A DNA stretch of 64,000 nucleotides, taken from JAWKTV01 sp041398905 (lineage in GTDB: Bacteria > Planctomycetota > Planctomycetia > Planctomycetales > Planctomycetaceae). Both the position numbers and the translations under genes were made by a program. The notes beneath the pieces were generated by a model. The model was not told the origin of the DNA. It searched no databases and worked only from the letters and a program-made list of their open reading frames with translations. Position 1 is the stretch's first letter; each line of letters opens with the position of its first letter. Shown here in pieces: positions 1 to 9,399 of this stretch. The stretch lies in NCBI GenBank assembly GCA_041398905.1, contig JAWKTV010000019.1, positions 1 through 64,000 on the forward strand, given 5' to 3'.

Positions 1-1462
1 AATCCGGCGGGGTTGGTGTGATCTGCGGCGACGAACTCGTAGCCCATGAAGATTCCCAGCCGGTGGAGCGTTCCCGCGATTGCCGACGTTCCGCTTCGCC
101 CGGTTCCGATGACCAGCACGCATCGGGAGCGATCCGGCGCGAGCCGTGTAGGCTGATCGGCCCCGAGTTCGCGCACCGCTCGCTTGTGGTAGTAGCGGGC
201 TGCTCTCGCCCGTCCCGCTTCGTAGGTCGGCGACGCTCCGGCGCGCACGGTTCTGGCGGGATCGTGACCAATTTGTGAGTCGAGACAATTCGCGAACGCG
301 GCCGGCTGCTTGATTTGCTGTTCCCGCGCCCATCGCCAGTGTTCGCCGATTTTGTATTCCGCCGGCCACGGATGGCGGCGGAGCCATTGAGTGCGGGCGA
401 TGTAACAGTTGTCCGCCAATTCGCAGAGCGTGTAGGTCGATCCTCGCGGCGTGTGATGGCGGGGCAGGTCATATCGCGGAATCAATCGTCCCAAGTGCAG
501 CGCGTAGGCTCCGCCGCGGAGCGGGCCGCGGTAGCTTTCCTCCTGGGCCTGGGTCACAAGGGCGATTTCCGGGGATGATTCGAGAACGTCGAGCATGCGC
601 GCCGGCTGCAGGCGCTCGTCAAATATCATGTCCTCCTCGATTTGCAGCATGTAGGGCGAGCTGCACGCAGCCGCGAGCACGTTTCGGGCGACGGAGACTC
701 CGCAGTCGGTCTCGAGCTGCAGGTATTCGACCTGGTCGGCGGCCGGTGCGATCGCCGCTGCGTCGATCGGCCGCGTGCCGTTGTCGGCGACGATGACGCG
801 CGCGGTAGGGTAGCGGCGCCAGATTGAGCGCAGACAGCGCGTCAGCAGTTCCGGGCGCTCGTAGGCGGTGACCGCGATCGTCACATTGTCCGGCCACGGC
901 ATCGCCTGCCATGCGGTTCGCACAGTCTCGATCGCGTTTCTGAGTAGCCGCGAGACCTCGGTGCGGAATGTTCGGCGCATCCAGTTTGCGGCGAGACTGT
1001 GCAGCCAAGCGCCGTAGCTGCTGGCGTTCTGCCGCACTTCCTCGATCAGCTCTGCCTGGTTCTCGCTGCAGCCGGTCGGCCCCAGTTGATTCATCCGGCG
1101 GAGCGTTGCTTTGCAGGGGCAATCATCGGCAGCCACAGCTCCGTGGATGTCGTGGAACAGTTGGGCGAGCACGTCGCCGACGAGTAGGCGGGCGGCGGGG
1201 TCGGTAGGGCGCGATTGCCGCACCTCCGGGGCGGCGGCGGTGAAGGCGACATAGGTGCCCGAAGCGCGGCTGGCGATGTAGGGGTCCGGCCGTGCTGGAT
1301 GGCGAGTCCGGCAGTTACGCGGTTCGCGGTATTCTTTCCGAGCTGCTGGCACAGCTCGCAGTCGAGCGTCGTCGTCGGCACGCGCGGCGCGGCGACGACG
1401 ATTTCGGACAGTAGATCGGCTGCGAATTGGCAGCAGCCGGCGTTCCAGCTCGGGCAGTCCAT
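1..1462 (-). CDS. Glycosyltransferase family 2-like / sulfotransferase-like fusion, partial at left edge
   Basis: The frame stays open to base 1, so the gene continues outside the window. It starts at ATG 1462 (MDCPSWNAGCC), overlapping the stop of the upstream tail gene as TGATG. Residues 1-60 are cysteine-rich. One frameshift near 1285 joins them to the rest. Residues 100-160 carry LGPTGCSENQAELIEE, a pattern I associate with phage or surface proteins of this phylum. A GT-A glycosyltransferase domain follows: NVTIAVTAYERPELL, a VIVADNGT strand, and an acidic IEEDM motif in place of DxD. The last visible part begins a second domain, VLVIGTGRSGTSAIAG, which fits the PAPS-binding loop of sulfotransferases. 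Family assignments come from motifs. It is the last visible gene of the tail operon, so a role in modifying virion or host-surface glycans is inferred. Confidence 0.72.
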
Positions 1463-3501
1463 CAGTCGCACCCCGTAATGATCGTTGGGCCTAAGTAGGT
1501 CGGGCTGCCGTACAGTCGGCCTTCATACGCCGCATTCTGGCGAGCACGTCCCGGATGCGACGACGTAGACGTAGGTGCCGGCGTCAATGAATCCGCTGCC
1601 GTCGGCAAGGTATGAGAACGTCCAGGTGATCGTGCCTGTGCAGTTGTTGGGCAACAGGTCGCTCGATCCGTCGGGGTCGTCTGGGTCGCCGTCTGCGTCG
1701 GTGCTTCAGTGCCGCATCACGGCCAACTCCACGCGACCGTCTCCGTCGACGTCTTCCGGCGTGTAGTCGGCGGAGACGTTCTGCACGATGATTGTGTTGC
1801 CGTCCTCGACAAACCCTGTCGTCGGTTGAACGGGCCGAAACTCCGCCGTGTCGCGAGCATGACGCGAAGTCGCGTGATCGATCAATTCCGAGGTATCGAC
1901 GGAGCGCGTAGTAGTACCGATGGAACCGCCCCATGGTCGTTCCGCTCTCGCCGGCGGTTTGGTGACCTGGCGCCGACGTGGATTCGCAGCAGTGGAGCGG
2001 TCGCCGTAGGTGTACCCAAGAAACGCGAAGCCGCACGGTCTGAACTGAATCCAGAATGATGTGAACTTTGATGCTGTCGTTGGGTCGTCGTCGTCGCACG
2101 AGCCGGGCGATCCCACGAGCCGGCGGTCGTAGACGTCGATTCGCGAACTCTCCCACCGATCGCGGTCCCAACGGGTGCGGTCGGTGGTGTCGACAGGATG
2201 TGCGTCCTGTTCATCGTTTGCGGCATTTCGCAGTGGTAGAACGTGCCGTCGAGTGTGCTCGGATTGCTGGGGTCTACGCTGGCGGTCGTCGCGAAGTCGA
2301 TCGTCACGCTGATGAGCTGTTTCATCAGCAGGTCTTCGTAGCAATCCGAGTCGGTCACGTCTCCCTGCAGCGTGGTTCGTGGCGCGACGCAAACCGCGCA
2401 GGCGTTCCATTGCAGGCATGACGTTCTCAACAGCTGGAAGCGAGCGTTGCGCAGCGGGTTCCAGTATTCGGCGAAGAACTCGGCTTGCAGGTCGCATACT
2501 CCGGTCCCCGTGAGCCGCTGCAGGTACAACAGCCCCACCGGAACGTAGACCGTCCGCCCGGCGACAGTTTCGGTCCGCACGTCCGCGACTAGCGCCCAGC
2601 GGAATCGTTCAATCGCGGTGACTGTGGAACCGTCGCCGCTGCCGTCCACGCTGCCGTCCGCGCTCCCGTCAAACAATGTCCCGGCGGCGGTGCAGGCGAC
2701 GTCGAACGATTCGCTGTACCATGCGCAGCCGTCGTCGATCGTCGTCGATCCGTCGCCGACGGTGCTGCCGTCGTCCTCGGCGAGCGGCGCCCAGCGAAAG
2801 AAGTGTGGCCCTCCTACAGTCGGAAACGCGGGGTCGTCCGGCAGTCGGCAATAGAATTCCTCTGGCGCGACTCCCGTCGTCGTTGCGAACGCGGCGCATT
2901 TCACCGGCGCCATCACTCGAGACATTCCGCTTCCGCAGTCGCATCCCCCGCCGTCGGGCAGCTCTCCCGGGAACGGGTCGCCGTCGTCAACGCGGCCGCC
3001 GATGTTGACGATCGCCCATTGTGGGCCTTCGCCTGGCTCGCGGTAGATGATCGCGGCCGGCCCGGCGGCTCCGGTCGTGAAGTATTCGGTCTGGTCGTCC
3101 AGCGGATAGGCGTAGGCGTGGCCGGTGTCGTCGACCTTGGCCTGTGCGATTCCTGAGACGATCGCCCGGCCGATTTCATTGACCGCGAGCGGCTCGATCG
3201 TGACGGCGACGGTTCCTCCCGCCTGCGGTGGTATCGCGTGGAACACGAACCGCGACAGAAACGCGTCGGGATCTACTGACGGGAGCCGGGTTGGCGACGT
3301 GATCCGCACAACGCTGTGACGCGGGAGCGTCTCGCCGGTCTCGTTCTGGATGAGTACGACGTCGGGTTCACGCGGAGCGAATCGCGGCCGGCTGGTCGAT
3401 CGCGGTCCGGTGAGTTGTTCGGCTGCTTGGTGCAGCGCCCGCGTCGTGGACGCGGAGAACTTGACCGGCGCGCCCGTGACTGGTTTCGGCAGTTGCGGCA
3501 T
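1462..3501 (-). CDS. Large tail-region structural protein with Asp-Gly-Ser repeats
   Basis: Starts at ATG 3501 (MPQLPKPVTGAPVKF). The frame is clean to about 2180, then shifts; the end can be followed through VDGDGRVELAV, an in-frame TGA at 1706, a further shift near 1520, and a final ITGCD stop at 1462. Total length is about 680 residues. Around residues 255-290 there are short DGS/GDGS repeats, and the C-terminal part has DVDGDGR and DADGDPDDPDG, which resemble calcium-binding Asp-rich loops. It lies after the tape measure and one other tail protein, a place typical of tail-tip or fibre genes. No family was recognised. The in-frame TGA and shifts are probably sequence errors, but a real break is possible. 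Confidence 0.6.
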
Positions 3502-3513
3502 CGTTTTTCCTCG

Positions 3514-4372
3514 TCAGATTCCGAAGCCGCCGAAGTCCGCCGATTCGTACAGGTCGGCGACGCACAGGAATCGCACGTCGCGGATGATTTTTCCGTATTG
3601 TTCAACGCTTTTAGTGAGCGGCCAAACGTGTTGCCATCCCTCTCGGTCGTAGGTGACTCCGCCGACCCACGTTTCGGTTTCCGGGTTCCACGTTCCGCCG
3701 ACGTTCAAGCCGGTTTGGTGTGGTTTGAACGCGAACCGGTAGGTGATCTCCCAGTCAGCATAGAGCGAACGCAGCGATCCCGACACGGATTTCGCCAGCA
3801 CGGTACGGGCGGCGCGTGCTCGGAACGTCCCTGAATTGAGCTTGCCGACCAACGCGCCCAGGCTGACCTTGTAGGCCTCCGTGACGTTTTCTGACGGAAC
3901 GTAATGCGTTTCGCTGAACTCTTGGAACGGCTCGAAGATTTCGGCGCCCTCCGCCGGCTCGTCGGGGTTGCCGGTTTCGCCGATGAGCTGCACGTTGGGG
4001 ACTTCACTTTCGTAAATGCCAGCGTCTCGGTAGACGCGGGATTGCTCCGCCGCGCGGCGGCAGGAAAACGCGAGTCGTCTGGACTCCGACCTCGAAGCTA
4101 AACGAACTGCTGCCGGTTTCCGGGGCCTGCCCTTGCCCGACCTGCGGCGCTTCGCCGGGCGCATATGTTACCGTGATTTTCCACTCGTTATCTTCAACCT
4201 CCTCGCCTGTGTGATCCGGATCGGCTGAATGATCCGACGGAACCGGGCGAAAAGTCGAAGCACGGCGGCGCCGGCGGCGGCTTCGTCGTCCGCACCTGAT
4301 ACGTGATACTCGCGCACCCGCTCCACGCGCGCCGAAACGGCGACCGACCAGTTCGACCGTTGTTGCTGGCAT
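3514..4372 (-). CDS. Tail protein downstream of tape measure, unknown family
   Basis: Starts at ATG 4372 (MPATTVELVGRRFGA), 19 bases after the tape-measure stop. Reading through three frames gives one protein of about 285 residues: RVREYHVSGADDEAA, then EEVEDNEWKITVTYAPGEA, then from about 4070 a long clean segment ending ESADFGGFGI. The C-terminal 150 residues look like a beta-rich structural domain (repeated aromatic and Thr-rich strands, WNPETETWVGGVTYD). By position it corresponds to a distal-tail or tail-tip component. I do not recognise a named family. Frameshifts sit near 4310, 4240 and 4070. Confidence 0.6.
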
Positions 4373-4391
4373 GCTTATCTCTCGAAGACGG

Positions 4392-5963
4392 TCACGTTGC
4401 CGCGAGCTTTTCAACTCCCTTCGCGGTCCGCTCGGTGGCCTGTTCAATGCGGCGGAATGGCTGTTTTGATTGCGAGTCGCCGAAGATTCTTTCGACAGCG
4501 CTCGTCGTTCCCGGTGCTCGCTGCCGGCGGATCGCGGCCTCGACTCCGGCTTCGATCTCGGGCGTCGGCGGTGCGATTGGTGGAACGTTTGGACCTGGCA
4601 CGGCTCCCGGGCCGGCCGCTCCTTGCAGCAGCGTGTCGAGTTCACGCTGCAGAACGGACATTTCGTCGCGGATGCGCTTCCGGTCGGCTTTGTGCTGCTC
4701 AATGACGTGTGCGACGTCGTCGGCATCTGAGACCGTTCCGAACGTGATAACCGCCTGCGCGAGACCGCCGGCTTCGCTGATGTCCTGGTGGATTTCGACC
4801 ACTGAGCCGCATTGCGGCGACCATTTTGGCCCATAGGATCTCGACCGCTTTGAACGCGATCGTCGCGGCTGTTTGAATATCGCCGGCCCGAACTGCGGCC
4901 GCTATGCCGTTCCAAGCCGCGACGGCGGTTTCTCCGAACGTTTGCCAGTCGACCGACGTCGCGACGGCAGAGGCGAACGCGATCCCGGGAGCCGCGACCG
5001 GCGGCGCGGAGCGCTTCGGGAGCGGAGTCAACAGGAACGCGGCGACCGTCGCGGCTGCGGAGAACAGTGTCGCGAGCGATCCGACGACAATCGACAAGCG
5101 CGGTGACCGCTCCGCCGATTGCGATCAATGCTCCGCCGGCGGCGACGATTCCGGCCGCGAGTGCTGCGACGGCCTGGACGGCCTCGCGGTTGGTTCGTAT
5201 CCACCCGATCGCGGCCGCGATGTTGTCCTGCGTGGCTCGCAGCCACGCGGCGAGACCGCCAGTCGCGGCCCGCTCCGATCTGGAATGTGAGCCGCTTTGA
5301 TCTGGCTCCAGAGTTCGTGCAGCGCGTCTGTCCAGTCGGCGGCGGCCGCCGCGTCTTCCGTGCTGATCGTCAGCCCCAGCCGATGCGCCTCTTCTCGCAG
5401 CTCGCGAATTCCGCGGAGCCGTTGGCGAACATATTGAGTAGTTGCGTTCGGCCTTGCCGAACACGGCCATCGCGAGCGGCGTTGTGTCGGATCGTCGATC
5501 CGCGAGATACCCTCTGCCAGCAGCTCGAACTGTTCCTCGGGAGCGCGGCCTGCCAGTTGGTCGTAGGTCAGTCCTAATTCTGCCAGCGAATCGGTTGCGG
5601 TGGAGAGACCGCGGCGGGCGGCTCCACGCGTTCGCGCCATGCCTCGGGCGCCATTTTCGAGGATCTCAATCGACGTTCCCGATTGTTCTGCGGCGTGCTT
5701 GAGCTGCGAGAGCCTTCGACCGAAAGCCTTCGGCCGGCCATTTTGTTGAGCTGATCGCCGGCGTCGGCAAAGTGCTTGCTGGCGAGCACGAACGGCGCTA
5801 GTGCGGCGGTTCCGACGCCTGCGAGCTGTGCGCCCCAGCCGCTGATTGCTCCACCGAACGCGCGCAGCTTGGCCTGTGCGCTGCGTAGACCGCTGACAAG
5901 CCGTGAGTCGTCGGCGAACAGCTCAACGAACGCTTGGCCGGCTCGGATCGCGTTGGCGTTCAT
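4392..5963 (-). CDS. Phage tail tape measure protein
   Basis: Starts at ATG 5963 (MNANAIRAGQAFVELF), overlapping the preceding gene's stop as ATGA. The N-terminal 200 residues carry a typical tape-measure core (SGLRSAQAKLRAFG, HFADAGDQLNKMAGR, LSQLKHAAEQSGTSIE, LTYDQLAGRAPEEQFELLA). The middle is hydrophobic (QAVAALAAGIVAAGGALIA and VVGSLATLFSAAATVAAFLL), as expected for membrane-inserting tape measures. The C-terminal end is a charged helical stretch (QHKADRKRIRDEMSVLQREL). About 520 residues would give a short siphovirus tail. At least four single-base shifts (near 5720, 5490, 5300, 5100-4800) break the frame, but each segment continues cleanly in another frame. Confidence 0.82.
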
Positions 5964-6627
5964 TTCAGGAACCTTCTGCAACGTTGACCGGGGCACGCGG
6001 AACTGTTCCGGCTGATCGGTCCTGCCGGCGGATTGTGGTAGCAGATACGTGTCGGAAACTGCGCCGGCGTTGACGGCGATCCAGTAGTGGCTGGGGACCT
6101 GGTGCGGTTCGTCGGCGTGTGGTAGCGGTGGCATTCTTTCAAGGAATGCGGGGCCGCACAGCACGCTGGCGGAGCCATGTTGCCGCGCGGCTCGCGACGC
6201 GTTCTTCGACGCGGAGCCACGGCCCCGCGTTGAGTGCGGGGAGCTGCGGCTACAACCTCGGTTCGGTTGCATTGCCAGCAAGTGCGGCGATGCCGAGCTG
6301 GCAAGTGGCACTAGATGCCCGCGCTTGGTAGTCGCTGCGGCGATAATCGTCGGCTTCGAGGGCTTCGTCGTTCCATCGCGTCGTCCCAGTTGCGATCGAC
6401 GGCGTTGCGGGTCTCGAAGCCGGCCGGTGTGACCGGTAGGCGACCCACTCGGGCGCACTTGGTTTCCGGGTTGAGACTGGCGGCGTAGAGCTGTGTCACG
6501 ATGAGGCGGTGACCTGGCCGGACGTCGGGCAGCTCGTCGGCGTGCGGAGTTTCGATCAGCGCGCGGTGATGTTCGCGACGAACAGCAGCAGCAGCAGCAG
6601 CGGCAGCGAACGGCGGGGTTTAGTCAT
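5960..6627 (-). CDS. Secreted DNA/RNA non-specific endonuclease (NUC1 type), frameshifted
   Basis: Starts at ATG 6627 with a clear signal peptide (MTKPRRSLPLLLLLLLFVA). The reconstructed protein then matches the NUC1 (Serratia-nuclease-like) layout: NPETKCARV, TRNAVDRNW, ALEADDYRRSDY, then RGHLVPLAS in another frame (the DRGH-motif position, with Gln or Lys before RGH), PQLPALNAGPW, GSASVLCGPAF, PSHYWIAV and DTYLLPQSA. At least three frame changes are needed (near 6350, 6310 and 6180-6150), and the C-terminus is uncertain. It lies between the assembly chaperone and the tape measure and overlaps both by a few bases. Role inferred: an exported nuclease, possibly degrading host or competitor nucleic acid. 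If the frameshifts are real, it is a pseudogene. Confidence 0.62.
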
Positions 6628-7343
6628 AGGTTAGCGCCATGAAGTCCCATAGGTCGACCGGCGGTGCGGGCGGTCTCGGCTCTGGGTAAGGGTTGATCCT
6701 TCGTGCGTCGATGGGTTGTTTCCGGCCTGGCGTGGCATTCGCGATTGCCGCGGCAAGGTAGGACGTCCTCGCCCATTGTTCCCGCCCGCTGAGCGGTCAG
6801 CAGCATGTCGAGTTCGCGGAGCGAACAGCGGCAATCGTGTGGATTGAGTGCAAGTCGTCCGCAGTAGTCGACGATCAGCGCGGACTTCTCGACCATTCGT
6901 CGGAACATTTCCTCCGCCTCGGCGATCGTGTTCTCGATGTGTTTCTGCGCTGCCGGGCTGCGCAGTATCTCGACGTGCTTCATCGTCATTTGTTCGATCA
7001 GGTGGATCGCCTGGCTGCGGGCTTCCTGCAGTGCCGCCGCCGCTGGCGCTCGGGAAAAAATCGACGATTGCCTGTGTGAGTGCGTCGACGGCGGCGTCCG
7101 AGCACGTCGCCAGCGATGCGCGGCGAATTGTTCGGGCGTGAGGTGCCTGGCCCGATCTGCGATTCGCACAGCACGTACAGGACAGCGATCAGCGTGCGGG
7201 GCTGCGTGTGGAGTGTCTCCCATAGCTGGGCGTTCCACGGATCGAGCAAGTCGACCTCCGGCGTCTGCAGCAGGCGGTCGGCGGATGCTTGATTGACCGT
7301 CAGCGCCCCAGTTGTCGCCGGCGGCATCTTTGAAGTGCTGCAT
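6620..7343 (-). CDS. Tail assembly chaperone (gpG/gpT-like), frameshifted
   Basis: Starts at ATG 7343 (MQHFKDAAGDNW), an opening I recognise from phage tail assembly chaperones. An extra G in a GGGG run near 7305 shifts the frame to ALTVNQASADRLLQ, then EVDLLDPWNAQLW and TLIAVLYVLCESQIGPG. Further shifts lead through LTPEQFAA, AAVDALTQAIVDFFPSA and AAALQEARSQAIHLIEQ to RRMVEKSALIVDYCGRL and a final VDLWDFMALTYD stop at 6620. Tail chaperones often use a programmed frameshift to make G and GT forms; here the many shifts prevent me from saying which one, if any, is programmed. It sits between the tail tube and tape measure, as expected. Its stop overlaps the next ATG by 8 bases. Confidence 0.65.
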
Positions 7344-7371
7344 TGGTAGAATCGCCTTTCGTGGCCTGGTG

Positions 7372-7425
7372 GCATCGCCGGCGGCGGCGATGGCGATGGG
7401 ATCCGCATCGCCGCGCAGGCGATGC
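7372..7425. repeat. Pair of short palindromes (CATCGCC...GGCGATG type)
   Basis: Two adjacent hairpins, GCATCGCCG-GCGGC-GGCGATGGC (7372-7393) and GCATCGCC-GCGCA-GGCGATGC (7405-7425), are separated by a GGGATCC block. The same arms and the same GGGATCC spacer recur at 14824 and 20769. They lie in the short gap between the small ORF at 7432 and the assembly chaperone. Confidence 0.7.
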
Positions 7426-7431
7426 TCGATA

Positions 7432-7527
7432 TCACTTGCCGGGCTTGGTCGCGGTGGCGGTTTCAGCGTTCGCCGCCCGGCGGTAGTCCTTTCCGCCCGG
7501 ATCGAACGGGGTCGCGGTGAACTTCAT
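7432..7527 (-). CDS. Very small ORF after tail tube
   Basis: An ATG at 7527 opens a 31-residue frame (MKFTATPFDPGGKDYRRAAN) ending at TGA 7432. It fills the gap between the tail tube and the chaperone and is on the operon strand. The composition (Pro, Gly, Lys, Thr) is protein-like, but nothing else supports it. It could equally be leader sequence of the chaperone gene. Confidence 0.35.
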   Translation of the reverse strand: MKFTATPFDPGGKDYRRAANAETATATKPGK

Positions 7528-7622
7528 ACGGTTCCATCGGGGAGCCGCACCGACTGCTGTTTCGCGGGCTGCATGGTGGTTTCCGGTTGGGGTGGTGGTG
7601 GAATGCCGGGCGAGTCGATCGC

Positions 7623-8071
7623 CTACGCGCTGATCGTCACGTATTGCGGTTTTGGTGGCGCGTCTGCATCAGGCACGAGCAATAGGTCGATGGTTTTGCA
7701 CCCTCCATCGCTCCATTTTCCGGCCAGCCGACAATCAGCAGGTCGCCTTGCCACGCCTTCGTCCCGTTGGTCGCGATGTTGGCGGAAGCGAACGCGAAGC
7801 CGACCGACGTTTTTGCGAGCGCGGCCGTGCGCATCGCTTCGTAGAACGTGGCACCGGGGCGGACGGTGAGTGTCATTGTGACCTCGACCTTGGTGCGCCC
7901 GAGCTTTTCGAGCACGACCGAAACCCCGCGCTCGTGGATTTCGACGCGGTTGTTGTCTTTGTTCACGCGGATGTCGGCTGCCTGGCCGATCTCTGACCAG
8001 CTCGAACCGCCGACGCCGTCGGCGTCGTAGTAGGCTTTCTGCAGGTGTCCGAGTAGCACTTCGCCTGCCAT
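7623..8071 (-). CDS. Phage tail tube protein
   Basis: Starts at ATG 8071 (MAGEVLLGHLQKAYYDADG), with a strong ribosome binding site (CGGAGGAA) just upstream. The protein has the beta-rich pattern of tube proteins: SWSEIGQAADIRVNKDN, VEIHERGVSVVLEKLGRTK, KVEVTMTLTVRPGATFYEA, GTKAWQGDLLIVGWPENG. A single-base shift near 7700 moves the end to TIDLLLVPDADAPPKPQ and a stop at 7623, giving about 149 residues. It is followed by the chaperone and tape measure, the standard order. Tube identity rests on position, size and strand pattern. Confidence 0.7.
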
Positions 8072-8086
8072 GGCGGGTTCCTCCGT

Positions 8087-8512
8087 TTAGCGGTTGAGTT
8101 GGTCCCGCCACATTTGCGGGAGCTTGGGGGCTTCGGCTTGCAACGCGGGGCGCATGAACGGCCGTGCCGCGAAGTTGGCCCGCACGCGGCGGCCGTTGTT
8201 GACGATGGGTGCGGCCCCGCCGTGCTCAAGGTGACGCAAGCTGCCGGCCTTTCCGGGCAATGCTCGCGGCCCGACGATGACGCTGCGGGCGGTGGGGTCG
8301 TAGCTCCATAGGATGTTGCGGCGGAGCGTCGGGCCGTGTGAGTGCGGCGGACCGTCCGGGCGACTGACGCCTTTCCGCTTGCGCAGGGACCGCGACGCGG
8401 TCAAGCGGATGAATCCGCCGATGCGCATCATCACGCGGCGCGCCGCTCTGTCTGCAGCTCTCAGCAGCGGTTGCGGCGTGATCGTGGCGGTACGGGTTCT
8501 CGCGCCGATCAT
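8087..8512 (-). CDS. HK97 gp10-like tail completion protein
   Basis: Starts at ATG 8512 (MIGARTRTATITPQPLL), overlapping the upstream stop as ATGA, and ends at 8087: 141 residues. It is very basic. The C-terminal part (GSLRHLEHGGAAPIV, then AARPFMRPALQAEAPKLP) matches the ending typical of HK97 gp10-like neck/tail-completion proteins, where an ARPFxRPAL block is common. It lies between the minor tail protein and the tail tube, which fits. No frameshift is seen. Confidence 0.62.
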   Translation of the reverse strand: MIGARTRTATITPQPLLRAADRAARRVMMRIGGFIRLTASRSLRKRKGVSRPDGPPHSHGPTLRRNILWSYDPTARSVIVGPRALPGKAGSLRHLEHGGAAPIVNNGRRVRANFAARPFMRPALQAEAPKLPQMWRDQLNR

Positions 8513-9010
8513 GTGACGCGCCTCCAGCTCGTGGAGACGATCGAATAGAACGCGCCGGTGTAGGTGACTGTGTCGCCGTGCTTTTCGCGGCTGATCGTGT
8601 TCGGATCGTACCGCCGCTGGAATTCCCAGCCGGTGCAGGTCCAGGTGTTGTTGTTGTCGTCCAGAATCGCGAGCGGGAAGTCGGAGTTGTTCCGGGGCAG
8701 AATGAAGCCGGTGAATTCGTCCAGCAATAGCAGCAAGCCGCGGAGTTCTGCGGCGGTCCGGTCTTGAAGTCGTTTCGCGACGAACAAGTCGACCGTGTAC
8801 GTGTCGAGCGAGTTTCCGCCGCGCTCGCTGATTTTGCCGCTTGGTGTGAGTCCCGGCAGCAACGCGAGCTGCACCGTCGGCAGCTCCCTGCGCTCGTCCC
8901 AATCTGGGACAAATACCACTTCGGTCTCGAACGCCTGCGAGAATCCCGGCCGGATCGCTGAGAACGTCGGCGAGTGCGTCAGCCAGGGCGATGTCAATCG
9001 GCGCGGGCAT
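8509..9010 (-). CDS. Tail terminator/minor tail-like protein, frameshifted
   Basis: Starts at ATG 9010 (MPAPIDIALADALADVL), overlapping the upstream stop. A single-base shift near 8955 leads into AIRPGFSQAFETEVVFVPD and on to TSWRRVT at 8509, about 166 residues. The N-terminal helix followed by VVFVPDWDERRELP and DTYTVDLFVAKRLQD, LLLLDEFTGFILPRN and DTVTYTGAFYSIV resembles the tail-terminator fold (helix, then strands used in ring formation). Position between neck and gp10-like genes agrees. Family is inferred from pattern and gene order. Confidence 0.55.
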
Positions 9011-9396
9011 TATTCGGGGGCGGTGATTTCGATTGTGTGGATGCGGTAGCGGGTCGCGGCTTCATCGCTCCAGCGCCATGCGTGGTCGCCTGGAACGATT
9101 GGAGTGACTTCGAAGGTGCGAGTCGTTCCGTCGGGGAATGTCTCGGTGATCTCGTCGCCGCTGGCCGGCTCTGTTGCTGTTCCGCCGATCTGGTAGTCGG
9201 CGGCATCGATGAGGAAGTCGCGAACGTGCCGGCGGCTTCGCTGGCCTTCGGAGTCCTCGACCGTGAACTGCGTCCGCCCGGGGATCGCGACGACGTTCGA
9301 CGTCGTCTGCGCTCCCCTGGTGATCGAGACGGTGATTCCCGCGACGGTCTGCAGGACGCGGCCCGCCGCGGCGATCGCATTGCGGAACACGTTCAA
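9010..9396 (-). CDS. Putative head closure / neck protein
   Basis: A 128-residue frame beginning at TTG 9396 (leading to NVFRNAIAAAGRVLQ), three bases after the previous stop. The sequence HVRDFLIDAADYQIGG, PASGDEITETFPDG and TFEVTPIVPGDHAW has the pattern of small head-closure or head-tail connector proteins, which contain an SH3-like beta barrel with a D-E-I-T surface. Order (capsid, decoration-like, this gene, tail terminator) supports a neck role. The start codon is unusual, and GTG at 9390 (MFRNAIAAAGRV) is a possible alternative. No specific family hit can be claimed. Confidence 0.5.
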   Translation of the reverse strand: MNVFRNAIAAAGRVLQTVAGITVSITRGAQTTSNVVAIPGRTQFTVEDSEGQRSRRHVRDFLIDAADYQIGGTATEPASGDEITETFPDGTTRTFEVTPIVPGDHAWRWSDEAATRYRIHTIEITAPE

Positions 9397-9399
9397 GGG

